Assembly (NCBI GenBank): GCA_036266995.1 | Contig: DATAWX010000142.1 | Location: 1 to 12,072 of the forward strand | Direction: 5' to 3' | DNA length: 12,072 nucleotides | Source: GCA-003244245 sp036266995 | GTDB lineage: Bacteria; Actinomycetota; Actinomycetes; Mycobacteriales; Pseudonocardiaceae | Part shown: in pieces, positions 7,099 through 12,072 of the stretch | Position numbering within the stretch: position 1 is the first letter of the stretch | How the letters are laid out: each line of letters begins with the position of its first letter | Notes under the pieces: model-generated | What the model saw: only the letters and a program-made list of their open reading frames with translations | Told to the model about the DNA's origin: nothing | Database searches by the model: none | Position numbers and translations under genes: made by a program

Positions 7099-7704
7099 TT
7101 GGACGGCATTCATGACCTCGGCGGTCTCCACGGTTTCGGTGCGGTCGCGGTCGAGCGCGACGAGCCGGTCTTCCACGAGCGTTGGGAGGGCCGGGTGTTC
7201 GGGCTGGCGATCGCGTCGCTGGAGCGGATCACCCAGCTTGACCAGTTGCGGCATGCGGTCGAGCGGATGGACCCGGCGCACTACTTGGCCTCGTCGTATT
7301 ACGAGCGCTGGCTGAGCGCGCTGGCGACGCTGCTCGTCGAGAAGGGCATCATGGCGCGCGAGGCGGTGCCGGACGTGCCGCTCGGGCGGCCGGCGGCTTC
7401 GCCCCACGACCCGCCGGAGCCGAGCGCGCCGGTCGCCGTGGGGGACCGCGTCCGGGTGCGCGATCTCCACGCCCGCGGGCACACCCGCTGCCCGCGCTAC
7501 GTGCGCGGGCACCGCGGCACGGTCGTGCGCGTCGACCACGAGGCGGCGCTGCCGGACCAGGCCGCTCATGCGCGCACGGCGCGCACGGAGCTGACGTACG
7601 CGGTGCGCTTCGAGCCCCGCGAGCTGTGGGGCGACGATGCCGAGCCCGGCGCCGCCTGCGTCTGCGTCGGCCTGTGGCGCAGCTACCTCGAGCCGGCACC
7701 GTGA
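7099..7704 (+). CDS. nthB: Nitrile hydratase beta subunit
   Basis: The beta subunit pairs with the metal-bearing alpha subunit to hydrate nitriles to amides in the cytoplasm. The conserved start MDGIHDLGGLHGFG fixes translation at TTG 7099, although only a weak GAG is visible upstream. The N-terminal helical domain contains FHERWEGRVFGLAIAS and MDPAHYLASSYYERWLSA. The C-terminal SH3-like barrel contains VAVGDRVRVRD, HTRCPRYVRGHRGTVVRVD and YAVRFEPRELWG. At 201 residues it is shorter than the roughly 220-235 typical of the family, with a Pro-rich linker (PHDPPEPSAP) between domains. It is the first gene of a beta-alpha-activator operon, and its TGA overlaps the next gene's GTG. The order matches known cobalt-type enzymes such as that of Pseudonocardia thermophila. 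Confidence 0.92.
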   Translation: MDGIHDLGGLHGFGAVAVERDEPVFHERWEGRVFGLAIASLERITQLDQLRHAVERMDPAHYLASSYYERWLSALATLLVEKGIMAREAVPDVPLGRPAASPHDPPEPSAPVAVGDRVRVRDLHARGHTRCPRYVRGHRGTVVRVDHEAALPDQAAHARTARTELTYAVRFEPRELWGDDAEPGAACVCVGLWRSYLEPAP

Positions 7705-8294
7705 CCGGGCCCCCTCATCACGATGCGCCGCCGTCCGCGATCGAGCAGCGGGTGGCAACGCTCGAGGCGCTGCTGACCGACAAGGGGCTCGTCAAGGCAG
7801 AGTTTCTCGATGCGATCGTGCGCTCCTACGAGAACGACATCGGGGCGAGGAACGGCGCGCGCGTGGTCGCCCGGGCCTGGACGGACCCCGAGTATCAGCA
7901 GCGCCTGCTCGCCGATGGCACGGCCGCCATCGCCGAGCTGGGCTTCGGCGGTCCCGAAGGCGAGCACGTCGTGGTGGTCGAGAACCGGCCGGGCGTGCAC
8001 AACGTGATCGTGTGCACGCTGTGCTCCTGCTATCCCTGGGCACTGCTGGGCCTGCCGCCGGTCTGGTACAAAAGCCCGACCTACCGTGCGCGGATGGTGC
8101 GCGAGCCGCGTGCGGTCCTACGGGAGATGGGGCTCGAGCTGGCAGACGACGTCGAGATCCGCGTCTGGGACTCCAGCGCCGAGATCCGCTACCTGGTCCT
8201 GCCCGAGCGCCCGGCCGGCACCGAGGATCTCGACGAGGAGCAGCTGGCCGCGCTGGTCACGCGTGACGGCATGGTCGGGGTGGCCGCGCTGTGA
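7701..8294 (+). CDS. nthA: Nitrile hydratase alpha subunit, cobalt type
   Basis: The catalytic subunit, 197 residues, close to the usual 200-210. The metal-binding claw VCTLCSCYPW has Cys105, Cys108, Ser109 and Cys110. Threonine at position 106 is the established mark of the cobalt form, since iron enzymes have serine there. Cys108 and Cys110 are the residues normally oxidised to sulfinic and sulfenic acids for activity. Other family signatures are LVKAEFLDAIVRSYE, ARAWTDPEYQQRLLADG, LGLPPVWYKSPTYRARMVREP and EIRVWDSSAEIRYLVLPERP. The GTG start at 7701 overlaps the beta stop by four bases (GTGA), so translation is probably coupled and subunits are made in balance. The subunit is intact with no missing key residue. 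Codon use is strongly GC-ended, unlike the terpenoid genes to the left. Confidence 0.95.
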   Translation: MTGPPHHDAPPSAIEQRVATLEALLTDKGLVKAEFLDAIVRSYENDIGARNGARVVARAWTDPEYQQRLLADGTAAIAELGFGGPEGEHVVVVENRPGVHNVIVCTLCSCYPWALLGLPPVWYKSPTYRARMVREPRAVLREMGLELADDVEIRVWDSSAEIRYLVLPERPAGTEDLDEEQLAALVTRDGMVGVAAL

Positions 8295-8560
8295 CACCGG
8301 TATCGCGTGAGGTGACGGGGATGCGCGGGATCGAGGCCCCGCCCCGGCGCAACGGCGAGCTGGTCTTCGCCGCACCGTGGGAGGGCCGCGTCTTCGCGAT
8401 GGCGATCGCGCTGCAGCAGCGCCTCGCTTTCCCATGGGACGACTTCCGCCACCGCTTGATCGCGGAGATCGAGCGCGACCCCCAGCGCCCGTACTACGAG
8501 AGCTGGCTCGCCGCACTCGAAGCACTCACGGCGGACCTGCCCGGCGATCAATCCTGGTAG
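8291..8560 (+). CDS. Nitrile hydratase activator / accessory protein (P14K-like)
   Basis: A small protein of 89 residues related to the N-terminal domain of the beta subunit. Key segments are FAAPWEGRVFAMAIALQQRL, WDDFRHRLIAEIERD and YYESWLAALEALTADL. In cobalt nitrile hydratases such proteins (P14K, NhlE and relatives) form a complex with the alpha subunit and promote cobalt insertion by subunit exchange. This copy is the core domain only; many relatives have 100-140 residues. The GTG at 8291 overlaps the alpha stop (GTGA). An internal ATG at 8321 has a better ribosome site (GAGGTG six bases upstream) and gives 79 residues that still hold the whole domain. It is the last gene of the operon; no amidase or cobalt transporter follows. 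Confidence 0.85.
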   Translation: MTPVSREVTGMRGIEAPPRRNGELVFAAPWEGRVFAMAIALQQRLAFPWDDFRHRLIAEIERDPQRPYYESWLAALEALTADLPGDQSW

Positions 8561-8644
8561 AAGACGAAATCCCGCCTGCCCCCGCCACAGATCGGGCACA
8601 TCCACAGACCGCTGCGGGGAGAAGGGGTGCGCTCGTCCTCCTGC

Positions 8645-8892
8645 GAGATGGGCATGACGCCGGCGCGGTACGTCGAAGAGACTCGTATGGAGGCCCCCGG
8701 ACCCTGCTTGAAAGTGCCGACGCACCCATCGACGTAGTCGCTCGCCGATCGGGAATGAGATCAGCCGAGACGTTAAGGCGGAGCTTCACGCGCGAGGTCG
8801 GCGTCTCACCGCACGCCTACCCTCAGCGCTACCGCACAACAGGGGTGACCCACATCCTCCCAGCGCCAAGTCAAGGCGCGCCCGTCAGCTAG
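8645..8892 (+). pseudogene. Remnant of a second AraC-family regulator
   Basis: Starting at about 8645 in frame 2 one reads EMGMTPARYVEETRMEA, the linker between the two helix-turn-helix units of AraC proteins. Near 8695 the homology moves to frame 1 and continues TLLESADAPIDVVARRSGM, SAETLRRSFTREVGVSPHAY and PQRYRTT. That is the second helix-turn-helix and family signature, ending at a stop at 8892. Everything upstream, including the first helix-turn-helix and the sensor domain, is absent. The piece resembles the corresponding part of the GlxA-type regulator at 6189-6791 but is clearly a different gene. It cannot bind DNA normally with one half-domain and a frameshift. It lies 85 bases after the nitrile hydratase operon. 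Confidence 0.72.
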
Positions 8893-9170
8893 GTTCCCCG
8901 CCACCGGTGATCCCGCTCCGCGGAGACAGCGGTCAGTCACGATCCCGCCGTCCCACCGGGAATCGACACGTGAGTCGTGATGTGCCGGTACACAGTGGCC
9001 CCCGACCCGGTTGCCGCGTCACGAGCGCTTTCGGCGGATTAGCTTGCGGGGATGCGCTGGCGGCCATCGATCGCGGCGACGATGACGTTTGCGGGCATCG
9101 GTGATGACGTGAGCGGTCCCCACAGGGTCTCGGTGTCATCGACCGCTGACCGCCCCGCGCGGCGGGCGGT
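8893..9170. other. Gap with no clear gene
   Basis: The gap contains a short palindrome CTCCGCGGAG (8916-8925). It also holds a possible 40-codon ORF from ATG 9052 whose TGA (9172-9174) overlaps the ATG of the acetyltransferase remnant. That small ORF has no recognisable family, and I do not claim it as a gene. Confidence 0.4.
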
Positions 9171-9664
9171 ATGATCGCGGGGCCGGAGCTGCGCGGGCAG
9201 CGCGTTGTGCTGCGGCTCGTCATCGCAGAGCACGGGCCGACCTGCGGCGGATCGCGCTGGGGTGACGAGGCCGCGTCCGCACAGTGGCCCTTTTACCGCC
9301 CGTCCGCTACCGGTTCGCCGTCGTGTTGGACGGATCGGTCTGTGGAATGGTGCAGTACGGCGAGGAGGAGGAGCCGGCGTACCGGCACGCGCGTCGATCG
9401 ATATCTTTCTTGACCCGGTTGTGCACGGGCAGGGTGTCGGCCGCGACGCCACTCTTATCCCGCTACCTCGTGCGTAAACGAGGCCACCACCGCCTGGTGA
9501 TCGATCCGGCTGCGGACAACGAGGCACTATTCGGTGCCACGCCCGCGGTCGGTTTTCGTCCGGTCGGCCTGTCATGCGTTTACGAGCGCGATGCTGACGG
9601 CACTGGCTGGCACGACGCCCTGCTCATGGACCTGCGTGCCGAAGATCTGGACCAGCCTGCCTGA
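9171..9664 (+). pseudogene. GNAT acetyltransferase, AAC(6')-like, broken by several frameshifts
   Basis: The pieces lie in order but in three frames. Frame 3 from ATG 9171 reads ELRGQRVVLRLVIAEHGPT. Frame 2 continues ADLRRIALG then a stop, and later RFAVVLDGSVCGMVQYGEEE. Frame 1 carries ASIDIFLDPVVHGQGVGRDA, which contains the acetyl-CoA pyrophosphate loop (QGVGRD, usually Q/RGxGxG/A). Frame 2 resumes with RGHHRLVIDPAADN, VGFRPVG and YERDADGTGWHDALLMDL. Together these match aminoglycoside 6'-N-acetyltransferase-type GNAT proteins of about 180 residues. The segment NEALFGATPAVGFRP has also lost the usual helix residues (expected A-x3-Y) in frame. At least three shifts plus this loss indicate genuine decay rather than a single read error. 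An intact ancestor would have acetylated a small amine. Confidence 0.8.
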
Positions 9665-10100
9665 GGGCGGGCCTACGTGTCTCGCTGGTGGATCCTATCT
9701 ACTGGTGCACGGCGATCGGCATCCACGACGTCGGCGTATTGCAGCTGGGAGTCGCCATGACGGAGTCAGACGATCGCAATGCGCTAGGTCAGGATGCCTC
9801 AGCAGCTGCCAACCAGCGCATAGTCATGCAGGGCGAGTCGCCGGGTGCAACGTCCTCTTTTGCCGCTGGTCGGGCGGCGGCATGCCGGCTCTCCGCCGCG
9901 AAGCGCGCTTGCTGCGGCATAACCCGCTGTCGATGCCGATGAGCGGATCACTGACCGCCAGGCGGGTGCCGCTAACGCCGTCCGTGATGTTGGTGCTCAA
10001 CGGCTCTCTCTGCTGGGGGTCCTTGCGCCTCCTCACTGTCGGGTCGAGGGACGCGCTTGGATTTCCGTCGACCGGCATATCCGGCTCGGGCCGGTAGGAG
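9665..10100. other. Stretch without a recognisable gene
   Basis: There are 436 bases between the acetyltransferase remnant and the reductase remnant. Open frames exist on both strands (for example plus 9688-9942 and minus 9824-10078) but show no family motif, and their composition is that of chance frames in GC-rich DNA. I see no repeat or strong hairpin. Confidence 0.5.
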
Positions 10101-10460
10101 TCATCTCGTGCAGCGCCTGCGCAGGGAGGGGTCTTGTAGCGCTGGCGGCAGGTAGCCAGTGTCTGCGCGGGCGAGGGTGACGCCGGGTGGAACGATGTCG
10201 TCGATCTGGTCCAGTACGTCGGTGGTGAGGGTGACCTCGACGGCGCCGAGTTGTGATTCGAGCTGGTCCATCGTGCGGGGTCCGATGATCGGTGTGGTCA
10301 CCGCGGGGTGCGCCAGCACGAAGGCCAGCGCCAGGTGGATCAGGGACAGTCCGGCGTTGTCGGCCAGCACGGCCAGCGCCTCAGTAGCTTCGAGCTTGCG
10401 CTGGTTGTCCGGATCCGACACCTGCCCCAGGCCCGCTTCGGGACAAGCCTGCGGACGCAA
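10101..10460 (-). pseudogene. C-terminal fragment of an aldo/keto reductase
   Basis: From about 10410 to the stop the minus strand encodes the last third of an aldo/keto reductase of the YajO/Tas-like type. It reads DPDNQRKLEATEALAVLA, LSLIHLALAFVLAHPAVTTP, IIGPRTMDQLESQLGA, LTTDVLDQIDDIVPPGVTL and GYLPPALQDPSLRRR. The IIGPRT and QLESQLGA segments form the NADPH-adenine site of these barrels. Family members have about 320-340 residues; the catalytic Asp-Tyr-Lys-His residues lie in the missing first two thirds. The TTG at 10460 is only the first codon able to start. Upstream codons do not give the expected barrel strands, although NWLS in another frame near 10510 may be a last trace. The fragment is inactive. 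Confidence 0.78.
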
Positions 10461-10687
10461 CGGGATACCCGCTCGGGCACCGTCTAGCCTGCGGCAGGGA
10501 CAACCAGTTCATGATCATCTCTACTCTTTCGCTACCCGAACAACCGCCAACGTCCGGTTTACAGTCCGTTCCATACCAGTGCCGAGGACCGGATTGGCCA
10601 GCACTGCACCCCGTATACGTGGAGCGGTGCTCGCTTGCTGGCAACAGTCGGGGGTCCCCGGACACGGGGCTCTACCCGACCCGGCTC

Positions 10688-10794
10688 GGTAGAGGGGGCC
10701 CGCTACCCCGGTAGACCCCCCGGGTAATGGGCCCTGACCTGCACGGTAGCGGGGGGTAGACCCCTTGCTCGGCGCTGCCCTCCGACCCCTCTAC
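10688..10794. repeat. Cluster of GTAG-containing direct and inverted repeats
   Basis: GGTAGACCCC occurs directly repeated at 10710-10719 and 10755-10764. CCCGCTACC (10699-10707) is the exact inverse of GGTAGCGGG (10745-10753). GTAGAGGGG (10689-10697) is the exact inverse of CCCCTCTAC (10786-10794). These nested arms alternate long G and C runs and could fold into several alternative hairpins. No protein is recognisable over it. Confidence 0.7.
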
Positions 10795-10909
10795 GGCGCT
10801 CTGAGGACGAGGTGCGCGGCGCTGTCAACGGTGACGGAGCGAGGTCCCGCGCTGAGCGGATGCGCTCCGCGACGAACCATTCGAGCTGGCTCACGGTCAC
10901 AGAAAGTAA

Positions 10910-10971
10910 CAGGGACCCACTAAGGGAGGCAGGGACCCAGGCAGGGAGTTCTCCCTGCCTGGGTCCCTGCC
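10910..10971. repeat. Perfect 21-bp inverted repeat with 2-base centre, plus a 20-base-period repeat
   Basis: The left arm 10928-10948 and right arm 10951-10971 are complementary at all 21 positions, separated only by TT. The left arm begins GGCAGGGACCC and the right arm ends GGGTCCCTGCC. Five more pairs (GGGAG 10924-10928 with CTCCC 10976-10980) are possible across a small bulge. The ten bases CAGGGACCCA also occur as a direct repeat at 10910-10919 and 10930-10939, a period of exactly 20. It may be a bidirectional terminator, the end of a lost mobile element or a replication-related hairpin; the sequence does not decide. Confidence 0.85.
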
Positions 10972-11343
10972 TTGCCTCCCCGCCCTGAGCTGCGCATACA
11001 TCGGCCAGGGAGGTAGCTCCCTCCGCTTCCCGATGCCCCGGAAACCCCCGATTCCGGTCGAGACGACACCACGGCGCGCCTCCCTCCCTCACTGTTCGAC
11101 CGTCCGATCGATCACCTTGAGTAACTGATGGCTGATGGACGGTGGCGAGAGGCTGCGGTCCGCCGACGTGCTCCAGCAGTTCGACAGCGGAGTCGACGTC
11201 AGGAGACGGAGCTTCAACGGCCAGGGGCTCTGCGCTCCCCCGCTGACATCACCGCCGCTCTCGACGTGCACCCTGCCACCCAGAATCCGGAGGTTTCCCT
11301 GCCGATCCGGCGTGACGCAGACGTTGGGGCACTAGCACTCTGC

Positions 11344-11359
11344 TGAGGCACGTGCCTCA
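11344..11359. promoter_or_regulatory. 16-base perfect palindrome, possible operator
   Basis: TGAGGCACGTGCCTCA reads identically on both strands. It has no loop, so it suits a dimeric DNA-binding protein better than a terminator. It lies 22 bases beyond the stop of the last minus-strand small ORF. Confidence 0.45.
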
Positions 11360-11380
11360 CCTTCAGTCAGGCACCCTGCC

Positions 11381-11554
11381 CTAGCCCTGAGCTGCCGCGA
11401 GGCAGACAACCTCGGCGAGGCAGGTGCCAGCCCACCAACTGAATTCGGTCAGTTTCAGCGGGGCGGGTAGGGTGTTCGCACCTGCCTCGCTCAGAGTATA
11501 CGGGTCGGTGACCTGCGACAGTTCGGCACCGGTCATCGATTCCTCGCGATTCAT
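11381..11554 (-). CDS. Small ORF C, 57 residues, coupled to ORF B
   Basis: Reading from ATG 11554, this ORF starts inside the stop of the preceding one (ATGA overlap) and ends in TAG at 11381-11383. It encodes an acidic, Thr/Glu-rich first half (MTGAELSQVTDPYTLSEAG) and a hydrophobic end (LKLTEFSWWAGTCLAEVVC, then LAAAQG) with two cysteines. I do not recognise a family. A leader-plus-core layout as in ribosomal peptides is conceivable, but no modifying enzyme lies in the window and no leader motif is clear. Two arms of a 13-bp inverted repeat fall within it. The coupling is the main support that it is real; a chance frame remains possible. Confidence 0.35.
   Translation of the reverse strand: MNREESMTGAELSQVTDPYTLSEAGANTLPAPLKLTEFSWWAGTCLAEVVCLAAAQG
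11415..11490. repeat. 13-bp inverted repeat with 50-base spacer
   Basis: GCGAGGCAGGTGC (11415-11427) and GCACCTGCCTCGC (11478-11490) are perfectly complementary. The core GAGGCA-GTGC also recurs in the 16-base palindrome at 11344-11359, giving three related copies in 150 bases. Confidence 0.7.
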
Positions 11555-11748
11555 CGCTCGGTGAGAGGACCGTGCTGCGTCAACGACAGCCAACCTTGAC
11601 AACTCGCTTCGATGTCCCCGTTGCTGCGCTCGCAGATCCAGAACATGAGATTGGGATCCCAGCGCCACGGCCGTCCGAATTTGTCGGTGACCATGGGATT
11701 GTCAAAAGGTTTGCGGTCGCCGGGCTTCCACACGCGGGGTTGCATCAC
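11551..11748 (-). CDS. Small ORF B, 65 residues, Trp-rich
   Basis: The GTG at 11748 overlaps the TGA of ORF A (GTGATG; ATG follows as the next codon), and its own TGA overlaps the ATG of ORF C. The protein is rich in tryptophan and proline. It has the pattern VTDKFGRPWRWDPN, FWICERSNG and WLSLTQHGPLTE. From memory, this resembles a class of very small actinobacterial hypothetical proteins with a tryptophan-containing sheet and a GPLTE-type C-terminus, often found near prophage or regulatory genes. I cannot name the family. No membrane segment or signal peptide is seen. The serial four-base overlaps with both neighbours argue for a real operon of small proteins. Confidence 0.55.
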   Translation of the reverse strand: MMQPRVWKPGDRKPFDNPMVTDKFGRPWRWDPNLMFWICERSNGDIEASCQGWLSLTQHGPLTER

Positions 11749-11930
11749 GCAGCGCCGTCCACGGTCTCACGATCGAACACCTCATGGGACTGTCGCGCTT
11801 TAAGCTCAGCAATACGTTGACGGACATAGGTCACCCACACAGAATCACTGCCCGCCGTGATCAATAAATGGTCGAGCATCGACTGAAATTCAGAAATTGT
11901 CAACTCTGACTGGCGGTTACCTTCATCCAT
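11745..11930 (-). CDS. Small ORF A, 61 residues, first of three coupled minus-strand ORFs
   Basis: ATG 11930 is the first possible start, since an in-frame TAA lies just upstream; no ribosome site is visible. The product is charged and mostly helical by appearance (LTISEFQSMLDHLLITAG, WVTYVRQRIAELKARQ), with no known motif. Codon use is unlike the rest of the window: many third-position A or T codons (TTT, ATT, AAA, GAA, TCT) and one rare TTA leucine. This suggests recent arrival from a less GC-rich source. The surrounding DNA up to base 12072 is also visibly richer in A and T. Its TGA overlaps the GTG of ORF B. No function can be given. Confidence 0.5.
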   Translation of the reverse strand: MDEGNRQSELTISEFQSMLDHLLITAGSDSVWVTYVRQRIAELKARQSHEVFDRETVDGAA

Positions 11931-12072
11931 CGAGGCTTATTCACGGCGCCTTTTGCTGATGCTCGTCGGCGTGGCGAATAGGGCGACGGACCGAATTCCG
12001 AGAGAATTGAGTTCCAACACTCGTTCTCTGAAAGACGGCCCGCCGCGTGTACCATACTACAGGCTTCAGCAA
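11931..12072 (-). promoter_or_regulatory. AT-richer upstream region of the small-ORF operon
   Basis: This stretch precedes ORF A on the minus strand and must contain its promoter if the operon is real. It is less GC-rich than the rest of the window. I cannot fix a -35/-10 pair, and the window ends here. Confidence 0.25.

Larger units (their letters stand above)
10461..11380. other. 920-base gene-poor stretch with repeats and palindromes
   Basis: No open frame here carries a recognisable family signature. The minus frames at 10703-11092 and 11089-11271 and the plus frames at 11128-11346 look like chance frames. The stretch is notable for structure rather than coding: a GC-rich cluster of short repeats (10688-10794), a 44-base hairpin-forming palindrome (10928-10971) and a 16-base palindrome (11344-11359). 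Confidence 0.55.

Noticed and set aside
9052..9174. 40-codon ORF whose stop overlaps the acetyltransferase start
   Set aside because: No family, only a poor GCGGGG ribosome site, and the downstream gene is dead, so coupling means little.
9665..10100. Open frames on both strands that might be a transposase relic
   Set aside because: No DDE, serine or tyrosine recombinase motif and no terminal repeats found.
10688..11500. Repeats considered as a CRISPR array
   Set aside because: Copies are few, differ in spacing and orientation, and lack uniform spacers or cas genes.
11381..11554. ORF C considered as a lasso-peptide or lanthipeptide precursor
   Set aside because: The lasso leader pattern Y-x2-P-x-L and known lanthipeptide leader motifs are not present, and no maturation enzyme is in the window.

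Overview
The window is high-GC DNA with GTG and TTG starts, GTGA/ATGA gene overlaps and actinobacterial protein families. It most likely comes from an actinomycete, perhaps of the Pseudonocardiales. The order and cobalt type of the nitrile hydratase genes fit Pseudonocardia, but the genus is an inference. It reads as an accessory region: two intact functional modules sit among truncated and frameshifted gene remnants.

Left module (1-4068, plus strand) is a compact terpenoid locus. It holds a full-length cytochrome P450 resembling the pentalenene-oxygenase type, a class I terpene cyclase with every catalytic motif in place, and a geranylgeranyl-type polyprenyl diphosphate synthase. The synthase is split by a one-base frameshift. 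The inferred logic is that the prenyltransferase makes the linear diphosphate, the cyclase closes it to a (probably di-) terpene, and the P450 oxidises the product. A glycosyltransferase scrap follows at 4150-4335.

Middle (4336-6791): a stretch without a convincing gene, a strong hairpin, a decayed DUF222/13E12 gene on the minus strand, an intact SnoaL/NTF2-like gene, and a GlxA-type AraC regulator that has lost nearly all of its amidotransferase-like domain.

Nitrile hydratase module (7099-8560, plus strand): beta subunit, cobalt-type alpha subunit and a small activator protein with overlapping stop and start codons. It would hydrate nitriles to amides. No amidase is present in the window. 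A second broken AraC tail follows it.

Right part (8893-12072) is mostly decayed or non-coding. It contains a GNAT acetyltransferase shattered by several frameshifts, the C-terminal third of an aldo/keto reductase, a GC-rich cluster of short repeats, a 42-base near-perfect palindrome, and more palindromes at 11344-11490. At the right edge three very small minus-strand ORFs overlap each other by four bases in series; the first has atypically AT-rich codon use. These three tiny ORFs and the terpenoid locus are the parts most likely to hold something undescribed.
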